Source of the DNA: Methanobacterium_C sp963845285
GTDB taxonomy: Archaea; Methanobacteriota; Methanobacteria; Methanobacteriales; Methanobacteriaceae
NCBI GenBank assembly: GCA_963845285.1
Contig: CAWJRO010000015.1
Location: 1-64,000, forward strand
Direction of reading: 5' to 3'
DNA: 64,000 bases
This document shows, piece after piece, positions 47,778-58,561 of the stretch. The notes below the pieces were generated by a model, which saw nothing but the letters and a program-made list of their open reading frames with translations, was not told where the DNA came from and did not search any database. Both the position numbers and the translations under genes were made by a program. Within the stretch, counting starts at the first letter, position 1. Each line of letters begins with the position of its first letter.

Positions 47778-48365
47778 ATGGAAAACACTTTCTTCAACCA
47801 GCACAGGATTGATAAATATGTGAAAAATAAATCTTTCAAAATAAAACCAAGTCAACATGATTTAATCAAAAAACACATTGAAAAACTGGAAAAAGGGAAG
47901 TTAAAACATTTATCAAATACATTGGTAAAAAGAGAGTTCGATTCATTCACCAATATTTGAGGAACTTCCAATTTATCCTGCAAGTTATGAGGTACAACAG
48001 CTATTTATAGAAAAATCTGAGTTAATGATCCGTTTAAACAAAGAATTTAAAGAATAAATTGATGGATTTAAGGACTGGTTAAAACGTAATTATGATATTG
48101 ATAAATTTCCTAAAAAACTTGATAAATATTATGAATGATCCTTTGATGCCTTTTAAATGAATTAAAAAAGAAAAAAAAGTTGATAATAAACTAAAAAAAG
48201 ACCCCATGAATTATTGGAAAAAGAATTTAAAGAAAATCTTAAGTCATTAAGCCTTTGCTCCAGCAAATAAAGGAAACCAACATGGAGATCAATGAAATGG
48301 TTTATTATCTGTATGGTTTAACACCTGAAGAGATAGAGATTGTTGAAGAAAGTTTAACCAATTAA
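47778..48365 (+). pseudogene. Type IIG (Eco57I-like) restriction-modification enzyme, internal deletion
   Basis: The first part begins MENTFFNQHRIDKYVKNKSF and goes to EKGKLKHLSNTL, the usual N-terminus of Eco57I-type restriction-methylase fusions. It runs straight into C-terminal pieces (IYPASYEVQQLFIEKSELMI, DWLKRNYDIDKFPKKLDKYY, INEMVYYLYGLTPEEIEIVE) that normally end the target-recognition domain of such enzymes. The methylase and nuclease core (800 or more residues) is missing, and several stops and shifts interrupt the rest. The recognisable ends flank a large deletion. Confidence 0.75.
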
Positions 48366-48373
48366 AAAAATGC

Positions 48374-48643
48374 TCATGAATTACTTAGCGTTAAGTCTAA
48401 GATATTCCCATGCTTACTTAAATTCTTTATTTCATAACCACCTGAACAATCTATTCCCCTAGCATCATACACATTCATTACTTTAAGAGTTTCACCTTTC
48501 ACAGACTCTAAAAATCTGTTTATCCTATCTAAATCCCAACCTTGAATTTTAATTTTCAAAGTACCATTCGTACCACGATCCACCAAACGAAGGTCTGTAT
48601 TTTCAATATTTATGCTATATTCATGTTTTGTACCTATTCTCAT
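48374..48643 (-). CDS. Hypothetical protein (89 aa)
   Basis: Starts MRIGTKHEYSINIENTDLRL; a beta-rich small protein with a single Cys motif (DARGIDCSGGYEIKN). GTGGTAAT precedes the ATG. No family recognised. Convergent with the dead R-M gene and separated from the IS by 71 nt. Confidence 0.5.
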   Translation of the reverse strand: MRIGTKHEYSINIENTDLRLVDRGTNGTLKIKIQGWDLDRINRFLESVKGETLKVMNVYDARGIDCSGGYEIKNLSKHGNILDLTLSNS

Positions 48644-48706
48644 ATTACCACTGGCTTAATATTTAGATAAACTCTTATATTAAACTTTATCTTTCAAAAA
48701 GTTCAC

Positions 48707-48714
48707 TTTATTTA
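48707..48714. repeat. Target-site duplication, left (TTTATTTA)
   Basis: 8-bp direct repeat flanking the IS; the right copy is at 49960-49967. Confidence 0.85.
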
Positions 48715-49959
<1,245 letters not shown>

Positions 49960-50187
49960 TTTATTTATTATTTAACAAACCGGGTTTAATTTTGATTCCT
50001 TGGGATATCTTTCATGAGCCTGAGCTCTTTTCCATTCCATTCTTTTTTTGATTGTGAATGTTTAACATGATTTACTCCTCTATCTCATCAGCCAAAGATA
50101 CTTGGATGGTCAACATGATGTTTCACAAATTTACAACTCAAATCCTGAGGAATAGCCTGCTTGAGTTCTGCAAGACATTTGGTATTT

Positions 50188-50297
50188 GGTATTCTCAGGT
50201 TCAGTATTCAATTCAAGATTCCCCAATGCTTCTATTAATAATATATCAAACTAACAGGGGTATAAACTAAAGCGAGATATTCAAGTAAAAATAGGGA
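50188..50297. repeat. About 110-bp dispersed repeat R110, copy 2
   Basis: GGTATTCTCAGGTTCAGTAT through AATAATATATCAAACTAACA and GGGGTATAAACTAAAGCGAG; matches 36637-36745. Confidence 0.8.
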
Positions 50298-50330
50298 TAA
50301 TATTTTTGAAAAATTTAAAAAAAAGTAAAA
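50283..50330. repeat. Short dispersed repeat, copy 3
   Basis: AAGTAAAAATAGGGATAATA then TTTTTGAAAAATTTAAA, adjoining R110 copy 2. Confidence 0.55.
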
Positions 50331-50333
50331 ATG

Positions 50334-50555
50334 TTAGTCTGGCACTTTATATTCCAAAATATAGTTTATTTTACTAATTAAATTAGTTGCAATAATGCCC
50401 CATCTAGCATCATCTTTAAGTTCTTCTAATGAAGTTTTATCAGCCTGTAACATCTTAAGATCTATCTGAGAAACAGGGATTTCACTAGCAAGGGTATTTA
50501 CAGTATCATCTATTTTTTTAGTTATATCATCTACTAACTTTTCATTCGCATTCAT
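50334..50555 (-). CDS. Small helical protein (73 aa), unassigned
   Basis: Starts MNANEKLVDDITKKIDDTVN with TGTGGAGGC before the ATG. Almost entirely helical with acidic character; might form a coiled coil. No family recognised. Followed downstream by the short repeat and R110. Confidence 0.6.
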   Translation of the reverse strand: MNANEKLVDDITKKIDDTVNTLASEIPVSQIDLKMLQADKTSLEELKDDARWGIIATNLISKINYILEYKVPD

Positions 50556-50626
50556 TAATATGCCTCCACATGTTTATCATATCCTAATACATTTAACACT
50601 TTCTAAATCATTTTTTAATAATTTCA

Positions 50627-50672
50627 AAAGAAAACAAAGGATAATATCTTTGAAAAATTAAATGAAAAAAGT
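50627..50672. repeat. Short dispersed repeat, copy 4
   Basis: AAAGGATAATATCTTTGAAAA with ATTAAATGAAAAAAGTA; related to copies at 37705, 45122 and 50283. Confidence 0.5.
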
Positions 50673-50777
50673 AGTTATTTTTCTACTTTTTTTAAACTTT
50701 TTATTTCATCCAATTTTTTCACCAAGACATAATGTTATACTAATTCATTAATAACATTTTTTTCTGTTGATCATAGT

Positions 50778-50835
50778 TCCCTTCAACTTTAAACCCAATC
50801 TTACCATTCTCTTATACATTTTCCGGTGAATTTTG
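50778..50835 (-). repeat. Dispersed relic repeat (SSVKVQEKGKI type), copy 3 (weak)
   Basis: Minus-strand reading SSKFTGKCIRENGKIGFKVE; the most diverged copy, with the GKI...KVEG framework still visible. Confidence 0.45.
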
Positions 50836-50938
50836 AAGAAAAAACTGTAAAAAATTAATAATATTTGAAAAAAAATAAATGGAAGTGTAAGATAAAGGAT
50901 TAGTAATTGTTTTATATGTAAAAGGAAGAGTAATAACT

Positions 50939-52366
50939 ATGGTTAAAGGAATTAGAAAAGGATTTAAAGAATTAAATCCCCATGATTATTTGTTATCCAT
51001 ATTTTTATTCATTCTTGGAATAATCCTTGGAAATATACCGTTACTAACTATTAATAAAATCACTTATCCTTCAGGGATTATTGTAGGTATTATAGTAATT
51101 ATAGGATTTGTACTTTGGATATGTTGGTATAATTTTAGTACACAAAAGTATATTCTTGATTCGCCAGTTATGTTATCGGATCCATGGTTTAAGGAAAAAT
51201 ATGAAAAATTTGTTGAACCATCTCGAGATAAATTTAGTTTTGAAGCAGAGTTATATACAAAGACAAATGTTCATGATCAAGTTCACCAATTTTTATTGGA
51301 TGATACATTTTTATTATCATTTAAAGAATGGCATAATAATATAAAAAATGATTGGAATGATTTTAATCATGCTTTAACGAAATTAGATACTGATTTACCA
51401 CAGAGAACTAAATGGATTTCACAAAAATTAGAACTTCTCCGAAAGGCTGAAGAAATTAAGATAACGCTAAATGAAATTATGGAAAATTTATCAACAGTTA
51501 ACACCCTCTTAAAAAATCAAAATTTTGAAAAGATCAAAAAATTTAATTTTCAAGGATTATATGATGATTTAAAAAAAATATTTAGGGAATATGAAAAATT
51601 AGAAAGAAAAATTGATTTCTCAAAAATTAAGTTCACAGGTAATAAAGAGGAAATATATAAAACTATTAAAAATACACAAGAAATTATTTCCGAGCCTTCA
51701 AACATTACTTTAAAATTTCTAAATGATTTAAATGCACTTATAATTAAATTAAAGGTAATAAATGAAATTGAACTCCACATATTAGGTGATGCGGGTGTTG
51801 GTAAATCTTATATTGTAACTTCTATTTGTAAAGAAAGGTTAGAAAAGGGGTTGCCTACTTTAATAGTTTCTGGTCGTGATTTTTCTAAAGATTCTCTTAT
51901 TGAGAAACAATTACGAACATTATTGGATATAGAATCATTTAGTTGGCATGATTTTCTAGATGCATTGGATAAGGTTGCTGATTCTAAAAATACACGAATA
52001 CCTATAATTATTGATGGTCTTAATGAAACTACTTTTGATAGTTCATTCTCTAATTTATGGAAAAGTAATTTAAACAGATTTGTGCACGATCTGAAATCCA
52101 AAAAAAATATAGTTTTGATAACAACATGTCGAACAACTTATAAAGAAGTTATATGGAATGGGTTTCCTGAAAATTATTTGCATGTTCGAAATTTTAGTTC
52201 AACAGATGTTGAAACTGCTAGAAAGAAATATTTTGATTTTTATAAAATAGAGGCAAAACCAACTGCAACTCCATTGAATCAGTTTAAAAACCCTCTTTAT
52301 CTTAGAATTTTTGGTGAAGTAACTAACCCTGACAGAAAAAAGAAAGTAAAAATTAGTCTACTGTAA
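50939..52366 (+). CDS. Membrane-anchored STAND/NACHT-like NTPase (shortened)
   Basis: 475 residues. Two N-terminal transmembrane helices (YLLSIFLFILGIILGNIPLL at about 17-36; GIIVGIIVIIGFVLWICW at about 46-65), a helical linker of about 200 residues, then an NTPase: Walker A LGDAGVGKSYI with Lys289, Walker B IPIIIDGLNET with Asp359, and a sensor-like VLITTCRTTYKE. It ends soon after NPLYLRIFGEV, where related STAND NTPases continue for hundreds of residues with winged-helix and repeat sensor domains. The end overlaps a convergent gene by 9 nt. STAND proteins often act in antiviral defence; here the sensor part seems lost. AAAAGGAAGAG precedes the ATG. Confidence 0.7.
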   Translation: MVKGIRKGFKELNPHDYLLSIFLFILGIILGNIPLLTINKITYPSGIIVGIIVIIGFVLWICWYNFSTQKYILDSPVMLSDPWFKEKYEKFVEPSRDKFSFEAELYTKTNVHDQVHQFLLDDTFLLSFKEWHNNIKNDWNDFNHALTKLDTDLPQRTKWISQKLELLRKAEEIKITLNEIMENLSTVNTLLKNQNFEKIKKFNFQGLYDDLKKIFREYEKLERKIDFSKIKFTGNKEEIYKTIKNTQEIISEPSNITLKFLNDLNALIIKLKVINEIELHILGDAGVGKSYIVTSICKERLEKGLPTLIVSGRDFSKDSLIEKQLRTLLDIESFSWHDFLDALDKVADSKNTRIPIIIDGLNETTFDSSFSNLWKSNLNRFVHDLKSKKNIVLITTCRTTYKEVIWNGFPENYLHVRNFSSTDVETARKKYFDFYKIEAKPTATPLNQFKNPLYLRIFGEVTNPDRKKKVKISLL

Positions 52367-52570
52367 AATTAGATCTTCTGCCTGAATATGTGCTTCCCTA
52401 ATTTGATTTAAGTAAATAGTATTTACAGGATCTTTTCCAAACACAAATTGACCATCTTCAACATTTCTTAATTTTGGTTCCAAACTGGAAAACAGTAAAT
52501 GGGCATTGATATAAATATATAAATCTCTCCAATTTGATCCTACGATTTTAATAAATTCTTTATCTTCCAT
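52358..52570 (-). CDS. Hypothetical protein (70 aa)
   Basis: From the ATG at 52570 (MEDKEFIKIVGSNWRDLYIY) with GTGAT just upstream; the frame also opens with a GTG five codons earlier. Soluble, acidic. It may be an independent gene or a fragment; no family recognised. Its 3' end overlaps the NTPase gene by 9 nt in convergent orientation. Confidence 0.5.
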   Translation of the reverse strand: MEDKEFIKIVGSNWRDLYIYINAHLLFSSLEPKLRNVEDGQFVFGKDPVNTIYLNQIREAHIQAEDLILQ

Positions 52571-52607
52571 GGTATCACAATCCACGTATCATATTATTTT
52601 ATTAATA

Positions 52608-52714
52608 GAGGCTGTCTCATAATTACTTTTGACGAATATAATTTTGCTTATTTTTGAATTTAAAGCTTTATTCATCCTTATTTTTTTGCAAATTCTGAAC
52701 TATGGGACAGCCTC
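52608..52714 (+). mobile_element. MITE copy E (107 bp)
   Basis: Begins GAGGCTGTCTCATAATTACT and ends TCTGAACTATGGGACAGCCTC, flanked by TAATA on both sides. Same orientation as copy A. Confidence 0.88.
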
Positions 52715-52746
52715 TAATAATGTTTTTTCTACATTATCGTTATTTC

Positions 52747-52812
52747 CCTCAACCTTCATGAACCTATCTCATCTGATCATACCTTTTTCTTGTACCTTAT
52801 ATGGTGACTTAA
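52747..52812 (-). repeat. Dispersed relic repeat (SSVKVQEKGKI type), copy 4
   Basis: Minus-strand reading KSPYKVQEKGMIR-stop-DRFMKVEG; matches copy 2 closely at DNA level. It adjoins MITE copy E. Confidence 0.6.
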
Positions 52813-52934
52813 TAAGAAACAATAAATTATCATCAAAATTATTTTATTTTTTATTTGATGCTTCCATAAAAGTTACTATTAACGTCTAAATGTGAACTTT
52901 TATTATCAGAACTCTAAAACTTCTTATCATAACA

Positions 52935-53297
52935 TTGATAGGAGGAATTAAAATAAATAAAATAGTACCAGTATTGGTTTTAGTTTTAATTTTAGGAGTA
53001 GTAGGAATATCAGGATGCACAAGCTCGGACAATAACACAACACCTGTAACAAATAAAACAACAAGTACATCGGCTTCTACAGCCCCAGTAGTACACAACA
53101 ACACAACAACATCCAATACAACAAATTCCACAGCCTCAGCAAGTGCAGCATACGTGGGAGACTCAAACACACACAAATTTCACTTAGCATCCTGTAGTTA
53201 TGTCTCAAAAATAAGTCCTAAACATAAAGTTTACTTCAACACTCGAAAAGACGCCATAAACGCAGGTTACACACCGTGCACAGTCTGCAACCCTTAA
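52935..53297 (+). CDS. Lipoprotein with Ada-type metal-binding domain
   Basis: Signal helix VLVLVLILGVVGISGC ends in a lipobox Cys. A Thr/Ser/Asn-rich linker of about 45 residues (likely glycosylated cell-surface stalk) leads to a C-terminal domain, VGDSNTHKFHLASCSYVSKI...AGYTPCTVCNP, with the four-Cys-like spacing of the Ada N-terminal zinc domain, used alone in many surface proteins and nucleases. Only a TTG opens the frame. A GGAGGA at 52941-52946 points to the ATA at 52953 as the functional start, unusual for archaea. Confidence 0.75.
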   Translation: MIGGIKINKIVPVLVLVLILGVVGISGCTSSDNNTTPVTNKTTSTSASTAPVVHNNTTTSNTTNSTASASAAYVGDSNTHKFHLASCSYVSKISPKHKVYFNTRKDAINAGYTPCTVCNP

Positions 53298-53380
53298 TAC
53301 ATTATTTTCCTTTTTTGTAAGTTAAATCTAAAATAGAGATAAATTAATATGATTTAAAGAGAGATGATGAAGGTGTTTAA

Positions 53381-53812
53381 TTGAAACTTAATGAAAATGA
53401 ACTTAAAGAAATTGAAGATACAATTGAACAATATAAAAATTCTGACGAAGAAACATTATACTCCCTAATTTATTTATATTATCCCAAAGAAGAAGGTGGA
53501 GGTTATGTTGATAAATCATTAGGTTTAGGTGCCGGAAGTGACCAGCCACGTGATAAAATAATTTCTTCGGGAATAAAAATATTTAAATCATGGGAAAGAC
53601 CAATTTATGAAAAAATTTGCTGTGAATACAAAATTGGTGAAATCACTTCAGAAGATACACAAACTATTAAAGAAGTAACTGCACTCATTATACCACTTCT
53701 TCCAACTTTAGGTCCCTATATATCAGCTACAGCACTTGTTCTAATAATCATAAGAAAAGGAGTATCAATATTCTGTAAAAATTGTAAATCAAAATATGGC
53801 TCTTGCAATTAA
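53381..53812 (+). CDS. Membrane protein with C-terminal Cys cluster, unassigned
   Basis: 143 residues from a TTG start with GAAGGTGTTTAA before it. A cytosolic helical and acidic N-terminal part (about 100 residues, with a GGGYVDKSLGLGAGS glycine loop) is followed by a hydrophobic helix (TALIIPLLPTLGPYISATAL) and FCKNCKSKYGSCN. No family recognised. It lies just before a decayed conserved gene on the same strand and may have formed an operon with it. Confidence 0.6.
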   Translation: MKLNENELKEIEDTIEQYKNSDEETLYSLIYLYYPKEEGGGYVDKSLGLGAGSDQPRDKIISSGIKIFKSWERPIYEKICCEYKIGEITSEDTQTIKEVTALIIPLLPTLGPYISATALVLIIIRKGVSIFCKNCKSKYGSCN

Positions 53813-53876
53813 AAAGCTGTTATTAAGTGAAATAGGACTGTTAATCACGATGAATTTGATCTCTGAGTAAGGTGGT

Positions 53877-54538
<662 letters not shown>

Positions 54539-54579
54539 TGGGAGTGATAGAGGATATAAACCTTATATTTCAAGTGACT

Positions 54580-54850
54580 GGATTCCAGTGATTAAAATAT
54601 TTCAAAAAGTTAGGTTAAGACATTTAAATGAGCTCAATCATCTTAAAATCTGATTTTTAACCTTAATTATTGATTTTATCCTATTTATCATATTGAAACA
54701 GTTAAAAACGGAAAATTTATATATTATACAGAACGATCATTATAAGGTTTAAAATTTTTAGGGCATTAATCCTTAAGTATCCCATAAATAATATTTAAAA
54801 AGTCTAAATATCCTTTGAATATTCAGAATGTTTAAATATATTAACTTCAA
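54580..54850 (+). repeat. Diverged direct repeat DR2 (ATPase tail remnant upstream of trkA)
   Basis: CTGGATTCCAGTGATT with AAAATATTTCAAAAAGTTA, the last codons of the P-type ATPase, followed by AAATTTATATATTATA and AGGTTTAAAATTTTTAGGGC as in DR1. It ends near CTTTGAATATTCAGAATGTT. It includes a good TATA box for the trkA gene that follows at 54879. Confidence 0.8.
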
Positions 54851-54878
54851 GCCAAATGGATAAGTTAAGGTGTCTTAA

Positions 54879-55532
54879 ATGCACGTAGTAATCATGGGTG
54901 GTGGGAGAGTAGGTTTGCATCTTGCTTCGTCTTTAGTTTCTGCCAAGCAGGACGTTACTCTAATTGAGAAAAATGAAGACATATGTAATACCTTGGCTGC
55001 GGAACTCGATGCCCTTGTTATATGTGGTAATGGTACAGATGTAAAAACTCTCAAACAAGCCAATATTGATAATGCAGATGTTTTTGTTGCAGCCACAGGA
55101 CATGATGAATCAAATCTCCTTGCATCTATTTTAGTTCACGAATATCACCCAAAAAAGCTTATTTCACGCGTCAGCGACCCTGCTCATGAAGAAGTTTTTA
55201 GAAAAGTTGGTGTTGATGCTGTTGTTAGTCCTGAACTCACCGCTGCAAGTTACCTTGAAAAAATAATAATCAGACCTAAAGTCGCAGAATTGATTGTTCT
55301 GGGTAAAGGTAATGCTGAATTAATAGATATTCCCGTTGAAAATGAGAGAGTTGCAGGTAAAAAAATTGGAGATATAAGCCCTACAGATGACTACATTATA
55401 TGTGCTATTTATAAAAATGAAGAAATCATAATTCCTCATTCATATATGGTTTTAGAAAAAGGTAATAAAATTTCAGTCCTTGTAAAAACCTGTTCTGTAA
55501 AAGACGTTGCGAAACTGTTTGTAAAATCATGA
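54879..55532 (+). CDS. trkA: Trk potassium uptake regulator TrkA (RCK protein), copy 2
   Basis: 217 residues: HVVIMGGGRVGLHLASSLVS, LIEKNEDI and an RCK-C domain, very close to copy 1. It regulates TrkH. The ATG at 54879 lacks a strong ribosome site, so a leaderless start from the DR2 promoter is possible. It is followed by trkH after 80 nt. Confidence 0.94.
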   Translation: MHVVIMGGGRVGLHLASSLVSAKQDVTLIEKNEDICNTLAAELDALVICGNGTDVKTLKQANIDNADVFVAATGHDESNLLASILVHEYHPKKLISRVSDPAHEEVFRKVGVDAVVSPELTAASYLEKIIIRPKVAELIVLGKGNAELIDIPVENERVAGKKIGDISPTDDYIICAIYKNEEIIIPHSYMVLEKGNKISVLVKTCSVKDVAKLFVKS

Positions 55533-55612
55533 TAGTATTAATGTTTATACAGTATAATGTATAATGGTTATTTTCAGTGGTTTAATTCCTTAATACTCAT
55601 GAACAAAGGGGC

Positions 55613-57103
55613 TTGATTTTGTACTCCATTAATAAATTAACCAAAAAAGAAGTTTATTCCATATTTCATTATACCGGATATATCTGCATTCTTTTAGGAC
55701 TTTTAATGTTAATTCCTGTTTTGATAGCTCTGATTTATGGTGAAAGTCACTACATAATGCCTTTTATTTATTCTGCTGCTTTAAGTATAGCTTTTGGGTT
55801 TATATTTTACAGGGTATTCAAATCTAAAGGGGAAATGTCGCTTAAAAGTGCGATGATATTTGCAACTGGTATCTGGCTTATTGGTTGTGCATTTGCTGCT
55901 TTGCCTTTCTACTTTTCAGGTGATTTGTCATATCTTGATGGATATTTTGAAGCCATGTCTGGTTTTACAACTACAGGTTTTACTATGTACCCCAATTTAG
56001 ATATAGTAACCCATACCATGGACTTTTGGCGTGGATTTATGCAGTGGCTCGGTGGAATTGGAATCATTGTCATGGCTTTAACCATATTATCTTCACCTTC
56101 TGTCAACATAATGAGGATGTACTCTGCAGAGGGCAGGGAAGAAAGATTGGTTCCCAGCATCAAACATACTACACGAATTATACTTTATATTTACATAGGA
56201 TACACAATCATTTCCATTGCACTGTTCAAACTGGCAGGCATGCCGATTTTTGACTCAGTATTTTACGCATTCAGCGCACTATCAACAGGCGGATTTGCAA
56301 TGCAAAACGCCAGCATAGCATTTTATCACAGCATTTGGATAGAAACAGTTGCTATTATAGTGATGATAATCGGTGCAACCAACTTCGCACTTCATTACAC
56401 AGTTCTTAAGGGAAACTGGAAGGAATACTTCAAAGACATAGAAACCAAAGTTGTATGGCCCCTATTAATAATTGGAACATTTTTAGTGACAGTATTCCTG
56501 TACAACACATCTTATTATGGTCACGACTTCCTGTTATCTCTTCGTTATTCCATTTTCCAAGTTGTTTCAGCTTTAACCACAACAGGTCTTCAAACAGCAT
56601 CAGGTAATGAAATAACGGTGCAGTGGGAGGGAATGGGTATATTCATACTCACAATTCTCATGATCATAGGTGCAGGTGCCTGTTCAACAGGTGGAGGTAT
56701 AAAATGGCTGAGAATTGGTATACTGGTTAAAGGAATCTGGTGGCAGGTAAAATCACTCTTACTCCCAAAAGGTGCCGTAATACCTCAAAAAATCCATCAT
56801 GTAACTGATGTTAAAATAGATGAAAAACTTTTAAGGTTAACTGGACTATTCGTCTTCAGTTACCTCTTCATATACTTAATAAGTATCATAATAACCTTAC
56901 TTTACTATCAAAACGTTGCACAGGTCATGTTTGAAGTTGCATCTGCCTTAAGCAACGTGGGACTTGGCTCAGGGCTCATGACTTCAACTTCTCCAGCTGT
57001 GACAAAAATAGTCTTCATAGCAGATTTCTGGATAGGAAGACTAGAAATATGGCCAATACTGCTTTTCATGGCTATTATAATTGAGAACACCATAAGAAAA
57101 TGA
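55613..57103 (+). CDS. trkH: Trk-type potassium uptake protein TrkH, copy 2
   Basis: 496 residues, starting at TTG (MILYSINKLTKKEVYSIFHY) with AAAGGGG just upstream. It has the same four filter loops as copy 1 (AMSGFTTTGFTMY, FSALSTGGFAMQN, VSALTTTGLQTASG, ASALSNVGLGSGL). The two trkAH pairs face opposite directions and are separated by 7.4 kb of accessory DNA, so they arose by duplication of a unit or by acquisition. Neither is visibly broken. Confidence 0.95.
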   Translation: MILYSINKLTKKEVYSIFHYTGYICILLGLLMLIPVLIALIYGESHYIMPFIYSAALSIAFGFIFYRVFKSKGEMSLKSAMIFATGIWLIGCAFAALPFYFSGDLSYLDGYFEAMSGFTTTGFTMYPNLDIVTHTMDFWRGFMQWLGGIGIIVMALTILSSPSVNIMRMYSAEGREERLVPSIKHTTRIILYIYIGYTIISIALFKLAGMPIFDSVFYAFSALSTGGFAMQNASIAFYHSIWIETVAIIVMIIGATNFALHYTVLKGNWKEYFKDIETKVVWPLLIIGTFLVTVFLYNTSYYGHDFLLSLRYSIFQVVSALTTTGLQTASGNEITVQWEGMGIFILTILMIIGAGACSTGGGIKWLRIGILVKGIWWQVKSLLLPKGAVIPQKIHHVTDVKIDEKLLRLTGLFVFSYLFIYLISIIITLLYYQNVAQVMFEVASALSNVGLGSGLMTSTSPAVTKIVFIADFWIGRLEIWPILLFMAIIIENTIRK

Positions 57104-57242
57104 TAAAATAAACAGTAAACAAAATACAAACAAAGTTTAATAAAAATTTAATAAAAAGTGCACTTTCTAAGTTTTTATTTTATTATTTTTTTCTTTTATT
57201 TTCTATCCTTTCCCTCAATTTTTATCTCGTTATCTATTTTAT

Positions 57243-57788
57243 TCACTTAACTTGTTGATTTTCAAGTTTACTATTTTTTATAGCTTCTCTTCTTGTAGTT
57301 TCCTTAACCCGAATTATGTTTTTAACTATTTCTTCAGCTGATCTGCCACCAAAATAAAATCCTATTACAACTATGAGTACCCACCAGAGGTTAGTAAAAA
57401 CTATTTTGAATAGGTTTGAGTCCTGTAGAGCTCCTTCAAAACTCATTAGACCAAAAAATACCGAAATAAATGAAATAGTTATTGCCCTTCTTACTTCTCC
57501 TGTGTCTAGTGGTGTTGTACTTGATAAAATACCAGATCCAATTAATATGGTTAGTAAGATACCAATACCCATAAGTCCCAGTCCAGCAAGTGAATGAAAC
57601 TTCCAGAAGGCTATGTAAACACTAGCAGCAAAACCAAGGATTATTATAAAACTTCCAGTAAAAAATCGTTTAGAACTCCATTTGTTATCTTCATCTTTTT
57701 GAGTATTTACAGCTTTTAGATCTCTTTGAACCTTTTGATTGTCTGTACTTTGTTGATTATTTTGTTGATTATTCCTCCTTTTGCCCAT
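57243..57788 (-). CDS. Membrane protein, unassigned
   Basis: 181 residues from the ATG at 57788 with GGAGGGGTAAC in front. The N-terminus is highly polar (Gln/Asn-rich, MGKRRNNQQNNQQSTDNQ), then four hydrophobic segments (FFTGSFIIILGFAASVYIAF, LGLMGIGILLTILIGSGIL, ITISFISVFFGLMSFEGAL, IVFTNLWWVLIVVIGFYFGG) and a basic tail. No family recognised. Convergent with trkH. Confidence 0.7.
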   Translation of the reverse strand: MGKRRNNQQNNQQSTDNQKVQRDLKAVNTQKDEDNKWSSKRFFTGSFIIILGFAASVYIAFWKFHSLAGLGLMGIGILLTILIGSGILSSTTPLDTGEVRRAITISFISVFFGLMSFEGALQDSNLFKIVFTNLWWVLIVVIGFYFGGRSAEEIVKNIIRVKETTRREAIKNSKLENQQVK

Positions 57789-58118
57789 GTTACCCCTCCT
57801 TGAATAATTATATTTGAACATTGATTAATATTTTACTACTATCTTTGAAAAAGTTATTATAATATAAAACATAAGTTCATATAATATACACTTTTTAAAG
57901 ATTATTTAAGAATTAAATGAAATAAAAGACAGAATTTAGTTGTGAAATTGTTCAAAAATTTTAATCTAATATTTAATTGAAATAATAACAAATTCATAAG
58001 TTAAAGAGAAAGGAAAGATAAAAAATAGCAGTAGTTAATAACAGAATAATAAAATTTAATTAATAAATTAAGAGTAATTAAATGAGAAATAGAAACTAAA
58101 ATCAATGGAGGTAAAATT

Positions 58119-58304
58119 ATGCCAGTAATCACAATAGATGCACCTAAACTCACAAAGGAACAGAAAGCAGAACTTGTTAAATCATTTGCAGAAAAAGCAA
58201 GTGAAGTTATGGGCCTGCCAGTTGAGGCCATGGTGATCCTTATAAGGGAAGTTGGCGCAGAAAATGTCGGTGTTGGGAATATACTTCTGTGTGACAGACA
58301 ATAG
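58119..58304 (+). CDS. 4-oxalocrotonate tautomerase family protein
   Basis: 61 residues, MPVITIDAPKLTKEQKAELV: Pro at position 2 (after Met removal) is the catalytic base of this family, and the AVMILIREVGAENVGVGNIL end is typical. TGGAGGTAAA precedes the ATG. Small tautomerases are stable oligomers; the natural substrate in methanogens is unknown. A single gene. Confidence 0.9.
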   Translation: MPVITIDAPKLTKEQKAELVKSFAEKASEVMGLPVEAMVILIREVGAENVGVGNILLCDRQ

Positions 58305-58469
58305 AATCATCAGTTCTTATATTCCTATTCTTTTTTTAAATAAATGGAAATTTAGTCTCTCTACCATATTAAGGTTCAGTTAAATGATTTTTATTTATAC
58401 ATGCTGATTACTAGACCCAAATATCCCAAATGCTCACATAGTTCCAGTTAAATTAGGTTTTATACCATT

Positions 58470-58529
58470 TTTATCTATATCAAATTTATCTATATCAAAT
58501 TTATCTATATCAAATTTATCTATATCAAA
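58470..58529. repeat. Tandem repeat, 15-bp unit, four copies
   Basis: TTTATCTATATCAAA repeated four times without error. Located between the tautomerase gene and the dead deacylase gene. Not in an intact coding frame. Confidence 0.95.
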
Positions 58530-58561
58530 TCTCCTTTTCTAACTTCATCTTTTGAAATTCC

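Larger units (their letters stand above)
49968..50333. other. Intergenic with repeat R110
   Basis: No gene. The open frame at 50058-50270 overlaps the repeat and is not called. The right half holds R110 copy 2 and the short dispersed repeat. Confidence 0.5.
50556..50938. other. Intergenic with two relic repeats
   Basis: Holds the short dispersed repeat (50627-50672) and relic repeat copy 3 (50778-50835), then a TTTTATATGTAAAAGG promoter-like phrase before the NTPase gene. No gene. Confidence 0.5.
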
